From contig NZ_JAKFGM010000003.1 of assembly GCF_021502585.1 (NCBI RefSeq), positions 372,001 to 436,000 of the forward strand: DNA of 64,000 nucleotides. The letters are read 5' to 3'. Position numbers and translations under genes: made by a program. Below are positions 20,584 to 30,066 of the stretch, one piece after another. The DNA is from Sphingomonas cremea (GTDB taxonomy: Bacteria; Pseudomonadota; Alphaproteobacteria; Sphingomonadales; Sphingomonadaceae). The notes under the pieces are model-generated. The model saw only the letters and a program-made list of their open reading frames with translations, had not been told where the DNA came from and made no database searches. How positions within the stretch are numbered: the first letter of the stretch is position 1; the number at the start of each line of letters is the position of its first letter.

Positions 20584-21296
20584 CGAAACACCTCGTCCAG
20601 GAACGATTCAAGGCTCGCCCAGCTGCGCCGGGCGGCCGCTTCATTATGCTCGACGCCCTTGATGCCCATCTGGCTGGCATTGGGATTGGTAAAGCCGTGC
20701 GCGACATTTCCATAGGCGTGAATCTGCCAGTCACAACCGCCCGCCGTAAGTTCGTTGCCAAGCGCGACAACCGCCTCCGGCGGGACCATCGGGTCGTCCC
20801 AGCCATGATAGGCGGCGACCTTGGCCTTGATCGGCCGAGGCGGCAGGCCGGGTGGATCGAACAGGCCGTGGAAGCTCGCGACCCCTGCGATGTCGACCCC
20901 CGACCGGGCTACGTCCAGCGCGCACTGTCCGCCAAAGCAATAGCCGATGACAGCGACGCGCGCGCTGTCCACATGGGGCCGCACCCGGACCACGTCGACG
21001 ATCGCCAGCAGCCGATCGCGAAGCGCAGCCCTATCGGCGCGTAGTTCGCCCATTGCGGCAAAGGCTGCCTCCTTGTCGACGACCGGGGTGAAGCGGCGAC
21101 CGAACAGGTCGGCGATGACCGCATGGTACCCCAGGTCGTTCAACCTTTCGGCGAAGCCGATTTCCAGCGGCTGCACCCCCATGACGGTAGGGATGATAAT
21201 CACCGTAGGCAGGACGCGACCGGTGCCGTCATGGACAATTAGATGGTCCAGGGTCTGTCCATTATATTCGTGCAGGATGGATTTCTGTTCGCTCAT
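20580..21296 (-). CDS. Dienelactone hydrolase family protein
   Basis: A 238-residue alpha/beta hydrolase. VIGYCFGGQCALD carries the nucleophilic cysteine of the DLH family (GxCxGG); the acidic residue in YHGWDDPMVPP and the histidine in NVAHGFTNP complete the triad. DLH enzymes open lactone rings in aromatic catabolism, but many chromosomal members have other ester substrates. The start overlaps the recN stop as ATGA, so recN, this gene and the next form a coupled unit. Confidence 0.88.
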   Translation of the reverse strand: MSEQKSILHEYNGQTLDHLIVHDGTGRVLPTVIIIPTVMGVQPLEIGFAERLNDLGYHAVIADLFGRRFTPVVDKEAAFAAMGELRADRAALRDRLLAIVDVVRVRPHVDSARVAVIGYCFGGQCALDVARSGVDIAGVASFHGLFDPPGLPPRPIKAKVAAYHGWDDPMVPPEAVVALGNELTAGGCDWQIHAYGNVAHGFTNPNASQMGIKGVEHNEAAARRSWASLESFLDEVFR

Positions 21297-22945
21297 GCTG
21301 CCTCCAGTAGCCGTGCCGCCTGGGCGCGTGCCTCATCGGTAATTGCTGCGCCCGAAAGCATTCGCGCGATTTCCTCGCGCCGCTCCTCGGCCGTCAGCTT
21401 TCGCACGAAGGTGCGGGTGACCCCGTCCTCATGCGCCTTTTCGATCCGATAATGATGCGCGGCGCGGGCCGCGACCTGCGGGCTGTGCGTCACGACCAGC
21501 AGTTGCGACTTCTGCGCGAGCCGTGCCAGCCGCTCGCCGATCGCGCTCGCTACTGCGCCGCCGACGCCGCGGTCGATTTCATCGAAGATCATCGTCGCTG
21601 CGTCCCCCGCTTCCGCCAGCGCGACCTTCAAGGCCAGGATGAAACGTGACAGCTCCCCACCTGACGCGATGCGAATGAGCGGGCCAAACGGGGCACCGGG
21701 GTTGGTCGACACCTCGAACTCGACCCGGTCGATGCCTGAAGCGCCCGGCTCAGCCTCGCCAAGCGCCGTACGGAACCTGGCCGCGTCGAGCTTGAGCGGG
21801 GCCAATTCCTCCGCGACAGCGGCATCAAGCCGGGCGGCCGCCTGCGTCCTTTCCTGCCTCAGCAATTGAGCAGCCGCTTCATAGCGAGCATGCGCTCCAG
21901 CCAACTCGGCCTCCAGTATCGAAATTCGCTCCCCGCCAGCCTCGATCAAGGCCAGTTTGGCGGCCAACTGGTTACCCAACGCCGCCAGTTCGTCAGGCTC
22001 GACCCGGTGTTTTCGGGCCAAGCCGCGAATGTCGAACAGTCGCGCCTCGACCGCTTCGAGCCGAGCGGGATCGAACGCCATTGCTTCGGCAGCCCGGCCT
22101 ATTCGATCCTCGGCTTCGCTAGCCTCGATCAAGGCGCGATCGAGGCTGGCGAGCGCTTCTGCGAGCAGGGGATGTTCCGCCGCGCCGCGTTCGATCCTGC
22201 GGGCAGCGGTGCGTAGCTGGGCCAAAGCTCCGTCGGAGCCGCCAAGCAACTCGTCTAGGCCGGTCAGAGTATCGCCTGCCCTGGCGCCGGCCTGCATCGC
22301 CGCGCGCTCTTCCGCCAACAGGGTTTCCTCGCCGGGTTCAGGTGCGAGTGCGGCGATTTCCTTTGCGGCATGGTCCAGCCACTCCCGGTCGCGCTCGGCC
22401 TCGGCCGCGGCTTCGCGCGCGTCGGTCAGCTCGCCCGACAGTCGCTCCACTTCCGCCCATGCGTTCTCGACGTGGGCGGTATCGATCCTTCCAAACAGGT
22501 CCAGCAGCGCCCTGTGGCCGCGCGGGTTGAGCAGCCCACGGTCGTCATGCTGTCCATGAATCTCGACCAGGCCATTGCCTATGTCGCGCAGCAACGATGC
22601 CGGAACGCCGGCCCCGCCGGCGAACGCCCGGCTGCCGCCGTCGGCTTTCAATGTGCGGCGGACCAGCAGTGGCTCGCCCCTTTCAGGTTCGATCCCTTGC
22701 TCCGCAAGCAGGGCGAAGGCCGGATGGTCGGCGGGGAGTTCGAATTCGGCGGCGACGATCGCCTGCGTTTCGCCGGCCCGGACCAGGCCGGTGTCCGCGC
22801 GCGCGCCGAGCGCCAGGCCGAGGCCGTCAAGCAGGATCGATTTTCCTGCCCCCGTCTCGCCGGTCAGAACGCCAAGACCCGGCTCGAACTCAAGTTCAAG
22901 CCGGTCGATCAGCACCACATCCTTGATCGACAGCTGCCTCAGCAC
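21293..22945 (-). CDS. recN: DNA repair protein RecN
   Basis: A 550-residue SMC-like ATPase for recombinational repair of double-strand breaks. Walker A is GETGAGKS at 29-36, and Walker B is ATMIFDEIDRGVGG near the C-terminus, with a coiled-coil middle region and IHGQHDDR, the usual RecN segment. It lies 19 bp after bamD, so it is probably expressed from the bamD promoter. I saw no GAAC-N7-GTTC (alphaproteobacterial LexA) box directly upstream. Confidence 0.95.
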   Translation of the reverse strand: MLRQLSIKDVVLIDRLELEFEPGLGVLTGETGAGKSILLDGLGLALGARADTGLVRAGETQAIVAAEFELPADHPAFALLAEQGIEPERGEPLLVRRTLKADGGSRAFAGGAGVPASLLRDIGNGLVEIHGQHDDRGLLNPRGHRALLDLFGRIDTAHVENAWAEVERLSGELTDAREAAAEAERDREWLDHAAKEIAALAPEPGEETLLAEERAAMQAGARAGDTLTGLDELLGGSDGALAQLRTAARRIERGAAEHPLLAEALASLDRALIEASEAEDRIGRAAEAMAFDPARLEAVEARLFDIRGLARKHRVEPDELAALGNQLAAKLALIEAGGERISILEAELAGAHARYEAAAQLLRQERTQAAARLDAAVAEELAPLKLDAARFRTALGEAEPGASGIDRVEFEVSTNPGAPFGPLIRIASGGELSRFILALKVALAEAGDAATMIFDEIDRGVGGAVASAIGERLARLAQKSQLLVVTHSPQVAARAAHHYRIEKAHEDGVTRTFVRKLTAEERREEIARMLSGAAITDEARAQAARLLEAA

Positions 22946-22964
22946 CGGCCGCCGCCGTTTCGGA

Positions 22965-23759
22965 TTAGCTGGAGGGCTGGGCAGCGGCCGGCAGGTGCCG
23001 CTGGATCAGGTCATAGCTTCGCTTGTACCATTTGCTGCCCGGATAATTGGCGCCAAGCACGGCGGCTGCCTTTTGCGCTTCCTGAGGCAGGCCGAGATTA
23101 AGATAGGTTTCGACCAGTCGCTCAAGCGCTTCAGGCGTGTGAGTGGTTGTCTGATACTTGTCTACCACCGTACGGAACCGGGTCGCGGCGGCCAGCCAAT
23201 TGCCAGAGCGCTGATAGAATCGGCCGACTTCCATCTCCTTGCCGGCAAGATGGTCGTTGATCAGGTCGAGCTTCAGTCGGGCATCGGACGCATAGCGGCT
23301 TTGCGGATAGCGGCGGATCAGCTCGTTGAAGCTGTCGGAGGCCTGCTGGGTAATCTTCTGGTCGCGCGTTACGTCCTCGATCTGCTGATAATAGCTCATC
23401 GCAATGAGGTAGTTGGCGTAGGCCGCATCCTTGTTGCCCGGATGGATCGTCAGGAACCGCTGTGCCGAGCTGACGGCATCAGGATATTGTTGCGCCATAT
23501 AGTAGGAAAAGGCGCTCATCAGCTGGGCTCGGCGAGCCCAGACCGAATAGGGGTGCTGTCGCTCGACCTCGTCGAATAGCTTCGCAGCTTCTTCATAATC
23601 GCCGCGATCGACCCGCTGCTTGGCCAGGCTGTAGAGCGTGTTGACGTCGCGAGCGACATAAGCGGTGTCGCCCTTGACTTTGTTGCCGGCGCAGCCGGCG
23701 ACGGGAAGCAAAATTACGGGCAGCAGCAACAGCGCCGCGATACGGGTCTTGTTCACCAT
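22965..23759 (-). CDS. bamD: Outer membrane assembly lipoprotein BamD
   Basis: A 264-residue essential lipoprotein of the BAM complex that inserts beta-barrel proteins into the outer membrane. The signal ends in a lipobox (PVAGC), followed by tetratricopeptide-like repeats: ALAKQRVDRGDYEEAAKLFDE-type helices and the conserved EVERQHPYSVWARRAQLM segment. It has its own leader after a strong hairpin that separates it from secF, and it is followed closely by recN. Confidence 0.92.
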   Translation of the reverse strand: MVNKTRIAALLLLPVILLPVAGCAGNKVKGDTAYVARDVNTLYSLAKQRVDRGDYEEAAKLFDEVERQHPYSVWARRAQLMSAFSYYMAQQYPDAVSSAQRFLTIHPGNKDAAYANYLIAMSYYQQIEDVTRDQKITQQASDSFNELIRRYPQSRYASDARLKLDLINDHLAGKEMEVGRFYQRSGNWLAAATRFRTVVDKYQTTTHTPEALERLVETYLNLGLPQEAQKAAAVLGANYPGSKWYKRSYDLIQRHLPAAAQPSS

Positions 23760-23792
23760 GAAGCGTTCCTAGCGCGGGCAATTGAGAAGGCC

Positions 23793-23824
23793 AAGCGGGC
23801 TTTCGCCAGGGCGACAGCCCGCTT
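23793..23824 (-). terminator. Terminator between secF and bamD
   Basis: AAGCGGGCT and AGCCCGCTT form a perfect 9-bp stem, extended by TCGCC/GGCGA near a two-base loop with one internal mismatch. It lies 12 bp after the secF stop. It is the natural end of the yajC-secD-secF transcript, although the following bases are only moderately T-rich. Confidence 0.6.
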
Positions 23825-23835
23825 CGCCCAAAAGT

Positions 23836-24789
23836 TCAGGCGGGCCTTGCCACGGTTCCGTCGTCTTCGGCCTCCGCCCGGATGAAGCTGTCGGGCTTTA
23901 GGCCCATCCAAACCAGCGCCGGCGCGGAAATATAGATCGACGAATAGGTACCGATGAACGTGCCAAGCAAGATAGCGATCGTCAGGCCGAAAAGGACGTC
24001 GGGCCCAAGGATCAGCAGCACTGCCAGAGCCAGCATGATCGACAAAGAGGTGACAATCGTCCGCGAAAGCGTCTCGTTCAACGAGAAGTTGAGCAGCGAG
24101 ACGATCTCCATCTTTCGGTATTTTCGCAAGTTTTCGCGGATACGGTCATAGATCACGACCGTGTCGTTGAGCGAATAGCCGACAATGGCGAGGAACGCCG
24201 CAACGATGTTCAAATCGACCTGCAATTGGGTGACTGCGAAAAAGCCAAGTACCATCGATACGTCGTGGAACAGTGTGATCAGCGCTCCGACGCCGAACTG
24301 CCATTCGAACCGGAACCAGATGTAAACGGCGATTCCAAGCATCGCGAAGCCGATCGCCAGTGCTCCGTCCCAGGCCAGTTCCTCGCTGACCTTGCCCGAA
24401 ACCGATTCGCCCGCGGTTACTTTGACCCCGGGATAATCCTTGATGATCATTCCGCGGACCGCGGTGACCACCTGGTTGGCGGCCGCATCGGGGCCGGAAG
24501 GCTTGGGCAGGCGAATCTGGTAGGTCTTGTTGTCGCCGAATTCCTGGATGCTCGCTTCACCGACCCCCAGTGAGGAGACCCGGCCGCGAAGGTCCTCGAT
24601 ATTGACCGGCTGGGCAAATGTCGCGCGAACCACCTGGCCGCCGACGAAATCGATGCCGAGGTTAAGGCCGCGCACCCCGACCAGGACCAGGCTGGCGACG
24701 GAAGCGACGATCGACAGGATGAGGGCGATATTCCGCCACTTCATAAAGTCGATGTTGGTATTGTCGGGAACCAGCTTGAGCAGTTTCAT
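23836..24789 (-). CDS. secF: Protein translocase subunit SecF
   Basis: A 317-residue inner-membrane protein with six helices. SecDF uses the proton gradient to pull exported proteins across the membrane after SecA action. Visible family motifs are GLNLGIDFVGG at the first periplasmic loop and GYSLNDTVVIYDRIREN in the fourth helix region. It follows secD after a 16-bp gap. A strong hairpin sits just after its stop codon. Confidence 0.95.
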   Translation of the reverse strand: MKLLKLVPDNTNIDFMKWRNIALILSIVASVASLVLVGVRGLNLGIDFVGGQVVRATFAQPVNIEDLRGRVSSLGVGEASIQEFGDNKTYQIRLPKPSGPDAAANQVVTAVRGMIIKDYPGVKVTAGESVSGKVSEELAWDGALAIGFAMLGIAVYIWFRFEWQFGVGALITLFHDVSMVLGFFAVTQLQVDLNIVAAFLAIVGYSLNDTVVIYDRIRENLRKYRKMEIVSLLNFSLNETLSRTIVTSLSIMLALAVLLILGPDVLFGLTIAILLGTFIGTYSSIYISAPALVWMGLKPDSFIRAEAEDDGTVARPA

Positions 24790-24805
24790 TTGTTGCCTAT
24801 CCCCG

Positions 24806-26398
24806 TCAGATATTGATCGCGCGCGGGCGCTTGGACTTGACCCACAGCGCGACCAGCATCCGGGTGAAATTGACCGCCGTGAACACCGAAGTGACGATGC
24901 CGATCAGCAGCACGACCGCGAAACCGCGGATTGGTCCGGAACCGAAATACATCATCAGCGCGGCGGCGATGGTGTTGGTGATGTTGGCGTCGAAGATCGC
25001 GGTCGAAGCTTCCTTGTAGCCTGTCTCCAGAGCGTCGAGCACGCGCCTTCCTCGTCTGAGTTCCTCGCGAATGCGCTCGTTGATCAGCACGTTGGCGTCG
25101 ACCGCCGCACCGATCGTCAACACGAAGCCGGCGATGCCCGGAAGCGTCAGCGTAGCGTTGAACACCGCCATGATACCGAGGATCATGAAGGCGTTCACCA
25201 GCAGCGCCAGCGAGGCATAGATGCCGAACCTGCCGTAAGTGATGATCATCAGGCCGATCACCGCCAGCGTGGCAAAGATCGAAGCGATGGTGCCGGCGTC
25301 GATCGAATCCTTGCCTAACTCGGCACTGACGGTCCGCTCCTCGATTACGTTCAGCTTCACCGGCAGCTTGCCGGAAGCCAGGCTGACCGCCAGCTGGTTG
25401 GCGCTTTCGACGGTGAAGTTGCCGCTGATTTGCGCTCGGCCGCCAAGGATGGGCTCGTTGATGTTGGGTGCGGAGAGCACCTTGTCGTCAAGAATGATGG
25501 CAAAGGGCTTGCCGACATTCTCCTGTGTCACCCGACCGAAGCGGCGGGCACCCGCGGCATTGAAAGTGATGTCGACGATCGCGCGGCCGTCCTGGTCGAA
25601 GCCCTGCTTGGCGTCGACGAGCTGCTCGCCAGAGACCATCACGCGACGCTGGACCGCTACCGCGCCGGTGCCGTCGGCCATCGGCAGCACCTGGCTGCCC
25701 GGCGGCGCGCGACCCGCGGCGACTTGTGCCGGGTCGGCATTGAGGTCGACCAGCTTGAATTCCAGCCGGGCGGTCTGGCCGATCAGCTTCTTCAGCGCTT
25801 CGGGATCCTCGACCCCCGGGACCTGGACGAATATCCGCCTCTCGCCTTGGTTGATGACGGTGATTTCCTTGGTGCCGCCCGGGTCGATTCTGCGCCGGAC
25901 CACGTCGCGGGCGACAGTCAGCGAATTTTTGAGGGCGGTTTTCGCGCCCGCCTCGGTCGGGGTCAGCACGATGCGGTTGCCGTCGACCGTACTGACCTCC
26001 CAGTCGCGGTTTCCAGTCAGGCCCTGCGGCTGGGTCAAGGTGCGCATCCGCTCGAACGCCGCGTCGAGTTGGGTCGGATCTCGAACGACGAAGCTCAATC
26101 GCCCGCCGCTGGTCGACACATCGCCAATCGCAATGCGCGGCTCGCCGCGGCGAAGCTCGGTCGTGACTTCCTCTTCCTTGGCCTGCAACCGCTGCTTTGC
26201 GGCGTCGCCAATGTCGGCCTCCAGCAGCAGCTGGCTGCCACCGGCGATATCGAGTCCAAGGTTAATCCGTGCGCTCGGCAGCCATGTTGGCCAGCGCTCG
26301 ACCTGGTCCTTGGGTAACAGGCTGGGAATCGCCAGCAGTATGCCGGCGAGAATCGTCAGCGTGACGAGCCACACTTTCCAGCGGGGGAAGTCGAACAT
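24806..26398 (-). CDS. secD: Protein translocase subunit SecD
   Basis: A 530-residue partner of SecF. NLGLDIAGGSQLLLE marks the conserved D1 motif; the large periplasmic P1 domain follows; then the membrane part with GAAVDANVLINERIREE (the proton-relay D5 motif). The ATG overlaps the yajC stop by one base (TGATG). Order yajC-secD-secF is conserved in proteobacteria. Confidence 0.96.
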   Translation of the reverse strand: MFDFPRWKVWLVTLTILAGILLAIPSLLPKDQVERWPTWLPSARINLGLDIAGGSQLLLEADIGDAAKQRLQAKEEEVTTELRRGEPRIAIGDVSTSGGRLSFVVRDPTQLDAAFERMRTLTQPQGLTGNRDWEVSTVDGNRIVLTPTEAGAKTALKNSLTVARDVVRRRIDPGGTKEITVINQGERRIFVQVPGVEDPEALKKLIGQTARLEFKLVDLNADPAQVAAGRAPPGSQVLPMADGTGAVAVQRRVMVSGEQLVDAKQGFDQDGRAIVDITFNAAGARRFGRVTQENVGKPFAIILDDKVLSAPNINEPILGGRAQISGNFTVESANQLAVSLASGKLPVKLNVIEERTVSAELGKDSIDAGTIASIFATLAVIGLMIITYGRFGIYASLALLVNAFMILGIMAVFNATLTLPGIAGFVLTIGAAVDANVLINERIREELRRGRRVLDALETGYKEASTAIFDANITNTIAAALMMYFGSGPIRGFAVVLLIGIVTSVFTAVNFTRMLVALWVKSKRPRAINI

Positions 26399-26727
26399 CA
26401 GTCGTTGGCCGGCTTGGCGGCGTCGGCGCTTCCGACCTGGCTTAGCGTCGACTTGATCGCCTGCACCCGGATGCCTTGGGCAAGCTCGACTTCAACCTCA
26501 ACATCACCGACCTTCGTCACCCTGCCAATCAGGCCGCCGCCGGTGACCACCCGGTCACCCTTCTTCACGGCCTGTATCTGGGCCTGATGCTCCTTCATCC
26601 GCTTTTGCTGTGGGCGGATCAGTAGGAACCAGAAGATGACGAAGACGAGGACCAGCGGGATCGTCTGAACGAAGAAGCTGGCGCCAGCCGAAGGCGCTGC
26701 GGCGGCAAGGAGCGAAGTTATGGTCAT
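26398..26727 (-). CDS. yajC: Preprotein translocase subunit YajC
   Basis: A 109-residue single-helix membrane protein associated with SecDF. After the helix, FWFLLIRPQQKRMKEHQ is the YajC signature and KKGDRVVTGGGLIGRV begins the cytoplasmic SH3-like part. First gene of the sec cluster; the 150-bp region between it and tRNA-Pro should contain its promoter. Confidence 0.95.
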   Translation of the reverse strand: MTITSLLAAAAPSAGASFFVQTIPLVLVFVIFWFLLIRPQQKRMKEHQAQIQAVKKGDRVVTGGGLIGRVTKVGDVEVEVELAQGIRVQAIKSTLSQVGSADAAKPAND

Positions 26728-26876
26728 GGCGTGAGAAATTCTCTTCTTCGAAGGCGCGCGCGGAATCTACCGAGCACAGGAAGTGGCGGGCCGCCTATCA
26801 CGCCGCGGGCCGCCTTGCCAAGCGATCCACGCGGCACTAGATGCGCCGCTCTCGCGTCCATCAGGGCGCGACCGGT

Positions 26877-26953
26877 CGGGGCGTAGCGCAGCCTGGTAGC
26901 GCATCACACTGGGGGTGTGGGGGTCGCTGGTTCGAATCCAGTCGCCCCGACCA
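26877..26953 (+). tRNA. tRNA-Pro (anticodon GGG)
   Basis: All cloverleaf arms can be drawn: acceptor CGGGGCG pairs with CGCCCCG, D-stem GCGC/GCGC, anticodon stem TCACA/TGTGG with loop CTGGGGG (anticodon GGG, reads CCC/CCU), and T-loop TTCGAAT in GCTGG/CCAGT. The discriminator is A and CCA is encoded. Length is 77 nt including CCA. It is flanked on its 3' side by a long perfect hairpin. Confidence 0.96.
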
Positions 26954-26997
26954 TCCTTATTTCGGGCTCGTCCGGGGGACGAACCCGAAATAAGGAT
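26953..26997 (+). promoter_or_regulatory. Long hairpin after tRNA-Pro covering the next gene's ribosome site
   Basis: ATCCTTATTTCGGG (26953-26966) pairs perfectly with CCCGAAATAAGGAT (26984-26997), and the stem continues through TCGTCC/GGACGA with a single mismatch to a GGG loop, about 21 bp in all. The right arm contains AAGGAT six bases before ATG 27004, so the hairpin can hide the ribosome site. It may also process or terminate the tRNA transcript. Confidence 0.55.
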
Positions 26998-27003
26998 CAT
27001 TTC

Positions 27004-27702
27004 ATGCCCCGCCGTCGCCGCCGCAAGAAACTCAGCTGGCCCGCCCGTATCGCACTCGCGGTTTTGGCGATTCCCTTGCTCTACCTATTGGCCGCGCTGA
27101 TCGGCGGACTGATTCCGGTGAACGCCAGCTGGCAGGAGCCGGACGATGGCATCACCATCTACCTCGCCAACAACGGCGTGCACGTCGATCTCGTGCTGCC
27201 TGCGAGTACTCAGGGCCTGGACTGGCGGCCGCTGCTTCCGAAGTCCGACTTCGCCGATGTTCCTGCCGACGCCGACTGGATCGCGTTCGGTGCGGGCGAG
27301 CGGCGGGTTTACCTGGAAACGCCAACCTGGGGCGATCTCTCGTTCAAGACTGCCGCCGTCGCGCTTACCGGTGGCGATCGGGTGATGCATGTCGAATGGA
27401 CTCGCGATCCGACCTTTGCCGCCCGCGCCATCCGCCTGACGCCGGAGCAGTATCGGCGCCTTTGGGCCTCGATCCGGGCCGGCTTCGAACTCGACCGGAA
27501 TGGCCGGCCCATCCGCATCGGTCATCCCGGCTACGGACCACGCGACGCCTTTTATCGCGGAACCGGCAAGGCCAACGCCGTCCACACCTGCAACCAATGG
27601 GTCGCCAGCCGCCTGCGCCTTGCCGGGGTCAAGACGCCTTTATGGTCGCCGTTCGTGCAAGGGCTGGTGCCCTATTACCGGCCGGCGAATCAGAGGACGT
27701 AG
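27004..27702 (+). CDS. TIGR02117/DUF2459 family protein
   Basis: A 232-residue protein with a basic N-terminus and one membrane helix (about 15-35), then a domain of the DUF2459/TIGR02117 type. Typical elements are [14 protein letters not shown] near the start of the domain, a conserved His and Asp ([19 protein letters not shown]), and [14 protein letters not shown] near the end, where Cys and His suggest an NlpC/P60-like fold. Function is unknown. ATG 27004 is set by the AAGGAT ribosome site inside the preceding hairpin. The 3' end overlaps the convergent hslU by 13 bp. Confidence 0.78.
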   Translation: MPRRRRRKKLSWPARIALAVLAIPLLYLLAALIGGLIPVNASWQEPDDGITIYLANNGVHVDLVLPASTQGLDWRPLLPKSDFADVPADADWIAFGAGERRVYLETPTWGDLSFKTAAVALTGGDRVMHVEWTRDPTFAARAIRLTPEQYRRLWASIRAGFELDRNGRPIRIGHPGYGPRDAFYRGTGKANAVHTCNQWVASRLRLAGVKTPLWSPFVQGLVPYYRPANQRT

Positions 27703-28988
27703 CGGCTGAGGTCCGCATTCTTGGCGATGCCCGCCAGCTGTCCTTTCACGAATGCGGCGTCGATCACCAGCGTCTCACCCGCGCGATCTTCCGCGGTAAA
27801 GCTGATGTCTTCCACCAGCTTTTCCATCACCGTCTGGAGCCGCCTTGCGCCGATATTCTCCAGAGAATCGTTCACCTCCGCCGCGATCCGAGCCAGCGCG
27901 GCGATCCCGTCGTCGGTAAAGTCGATGATCACCTCCTCGGTCGCCAGGAGCGCCCGATATTGCTCGGTCAGGCTGGCCCGCGTTGCCGACAGGATCCGGA
28001 CGAAATCCTCCTCGGTCAGCGCATTGAGTTCGACCCGGATCGGCAGGCGGCCCTGAAGCTCAGGCAACAGGTCGGCCGGCTTGGCGACGTGGAAGGCGCC
28101 CGATGCGATGAACAGGATATGGTCGGTCTTGATCGGACCATATTTGGTCGCGACCGTCGTTCCCTCGATCAGCGGCAGTAAGTCTCGCTGCACGCCTTCG
28201 CGGCTGACCGAGCCGCCGCGCACATCGCTGACCGCAATCTTGTCGATTTCGTCCAGGAAGACGATGCCATTGGCCTCGGCGTCGGCGAGTGCGACCCGGG
28301 TCACATCGTCCTGGTCGACCCGCTTGTCGGCCTCTTCCTCGACCAGTTTCACAAAGGCATCGCGGACCTTCAGCTTGCGCCTCTTCTTCGGCGGCCCGCC
28401 CATTGCCTTGGACATCATTTCGCTGAGGTTGATCATGCCGACCCCCCCGCCGCCGGGAATCTCGAACGGCATGTTGGGGGCCTCCGAGACCTCGATTTCG
28501 ACCTCGGCAGTATCGAGGCTTCCATCGGCGAAGCGCTGGCGAAAGCTGGCGCGGGTCGCTTCGCTCGATCCCTTGCCGGTCAGCGCGTCGAGCAGCCGTT
28601 CCATCGCCGCCGTTTCGCTTGCCTCTCGTACCTTTTCGCGGCGCCGTTCCCGCTCCAGCCGTACCGCTTCCTCGACGAGGTCGCGGGCGATCTGCTCGAC
28701 GTCGCGACCTACATAACCGACCTCGGTGAACTTGGTCGCCTCGACCTTCACGAACGGAGCATCGGCGAGCTTCGCCAGCCGCCGGCTGATCTCGGTTTTG
28801 CCGACACCGGTCGGGCCGATCATCAGGATGTTCTTGGGCGTCACTTCCTCGCGAAGCTCGGGATTGAGCCGTTGCCGACGCCATCGATTGCGAAGCGCGA
28901 CCGCGACCGCCTTCTTCGCGTCGTTCTGGCCAATGATATGCTCGTCAAGCGCCGCGACGATGGCCTTGGGGGTGAGGTTGTCGTTCAT
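27690..28988 (-). CDS. hslU: ATP-dependent protease ATPase subunit HslU
   Basis: A 432-residue AAA+ unfoldase that feeds proteins into the HslV peptidase ring. [17 protein letters not shown] is the N-terminal family signature, Walker A GPTGVGKT is at 58-65, and Walker B is [10 protein letters not shown]. The C-terminal residues LSRYVL insert into HslV pockets. The start overlaps the hslV stop (28985-28988). Confidence 0.97.
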   Translation of the reverse strand: MNDNLTPKAIVAALDEHIIGQNDAKKAVAVALRNRWRRQRLNPELREEVTPKNILMIGPTGVGKTEISRRLAKLADAPFVKVEATKFTEVGYVGRDVEQIARDLVEEAVRLERERRREKVREASETAAMERLLDALTGKGSSEATRASFRQRFADGSLDTAEVEIEVSEAPNMPFEIPGGGGVGMINLSEMMSKAMGGPPKKRRKLKVRDAFVKLVEEEADKRVDQDDVTRVALADAEANGIVFLDEIDKIAVSDVRGGSVSREGVQRDLLPLIEGTTVATKYGPIKTDHILFIASGAFHVAKPADLLPELQGRLPIRVELNALTEEDFVRILSATRASLTEQYRALLATEEVIIDFTDDGIAALARIAAEVNDSLENIGARRLQTVMEKLVEDISFTAEDRAGETLVIDAAFVKGQLAGIAKNADLSRYVL

Positions 28989-29521
28989 TCGCCGATCGTC
29001 TCGATTGTCAGCCGGTCGTTGGTAAAGACGCAGACCTCGGCGGCGATCGCCATGGCGCGGCGGGCGAGGACTTCCGGGTCCTGCTCATATTCCGAAAGCG
29101 CCCGGGCAGCGGCGAGGGCATAGTTGCCGCCGGAGCCGATCGCGGCAATCCCGCCCTCGGGCTCCAGCACGTCACCGTTGCCGGTCAGGATCAGCATCGT
29201 ATCCGCATCGGCGACGATCATCATCGCCTCCAGGTTGCGGAGATATTTGTCGGTCCGCCAATCCTTGGCCAGCTCGACCGCGGCGCGGAGCAGCTGGCCG
29301 CGGTGCGCTTCCAGCTTCTTTTCCAGTCGCTCGAACAAGGTGAAGGCATCGGCGGTGGCGCCGGCGAAGCCGCCGATCACGCTGCCGTCGCCGAGGCGCC
29401 GGACCTTCTTCGCATTGGGCTTGATGACGGTATTGCCCAGGCTGACCTGCCCGTCGCCGGCGATCACCGTCTTGCTGCCCTTCTTCACCCCCAGGATGGT
29501 GGTGCCGTGATATTGTTCCAA
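28985..29521 (-). CDS. hslV: ATP-dependent protease subunit HslV
   Basis: A 178-residue threonine peptidase of the proteasome-like HslVU (ClpQY) complex. [10 protein letters not shown] near the N-terminus contains the catalytic threonine exposed after removal of the first residues; [11 protein letters not shown] and [12 protein letters not shown] are conserved. No ATG gives a sensible N-terminus. TTG at 29521 preceded by GGAG eight bases upstream gives [11 protein letters not shown], so TTG is the start. Coupled to hslU by ATGA. Confidence 0.95.
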   Translation of the reverse strand: MEQYHGTTILGVKKGSKTVIAGDGQVSLGNTVIKPNAKKVRRLGDGSVIGGFAGATADAFTLFERLEKKLEAHRGQLLRAAVELAKDWRTDKYLRNLEAMMIVADADTMLILTGNGDVLEPEGGIAAIGSGGNYALAAARALSEYEQDPEVLARRAMAIAAEVCVFTNDRLTIETIGE

Positions 29522-29586
29522 TTTAGAAGCTCCCGCTCGGGTCTGGGCAGGGATGTGGGAAAGCGGGAGCCAGCACGCAAGCCTCG

Positions 29587-30000
29587 CTATCGTTCGACCC
29601 CCTTCACCTTCCCCCAGGTCCGCGCCGCCGTGTAGCCGAGGTAGCCGGTGCCGAAGAGCGCGTAGAGTTCCTCCGGCAGGCCGCGGAGATAGGCGGTCAT
29701 TCCGTTGCCGATGCCGAGTGCCAGCTTGGGATCGGCGGCGGCGATGAGGCCCATTGGGATCGCCCACAGGATCAGGGCGTACATCACGTAGAGAAAACTC
29801 GGCCGGGCGCGGCTGGTCCAGGGGTCGGGCGACTGGGCCTCGACGACGATCGCCTGCATCTGCGCGCCGATCGCCGCCATGTCCTGGTCGCCCTGAAGCT
29901 TGATCAGCTCAAGCTTGGCCCGGTCGCGCGCCTCAGGGTCGGGAATGATCTTGTCGAGCAGCTTCGACACCGGCCCGACGATTGCTTCGATGATTGCCAT
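29587..30000 (-). CDS. Holin-like protein (3TM GTA-type)
   Basis: A 137-residue protein starting [21 protein letters not shown], the typical opening of the three-helix holin family found in gene transfer agents and alphaproteobacterial prophages. A charged segment is followed by hydrophobic helices around [18 protein letters not shown] and [17 protein letters not shown]. It lies directly after a frameshifted GH108 muramidase gene; such holin-muramidase pairs act as lysis modules. No other phage genes are present here, so this is a remnant or a domesticated pair. Confidence 0.75.
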   Translation of the reverse strand: MAIIEAIVGPVSKLLDKIIPDPEARDRAKLELIKLQGDQDMAAIGAQMQAIVVEAQSPDPWTSRARPSFLYVMYALILWAIPMGLIAAADPKLALGIGNGMTAYLRGLPEELYALFGTGYLGYTAARTWGKVKGVER

Positions 30001-30066
30001 AGGATTTCTCCGGAGGGGAAGTTGATGAAGTTGATGGCACAACGTGGTTCGTCGGAAATTAGGCAA

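Noticed and set aside
21293-23000. LexA-type SOS box for recN
   Set aside because: No GAAC-N7-GTTC sequence is seen in the short gap before recN or at bamD; none was seen before uvrB either.
26877-26997. Integration site (att) at tRNA-Pro
   Set aside because: The tRNA 3' end is not repeated elsewhere in the window, and no integrase is nearby.
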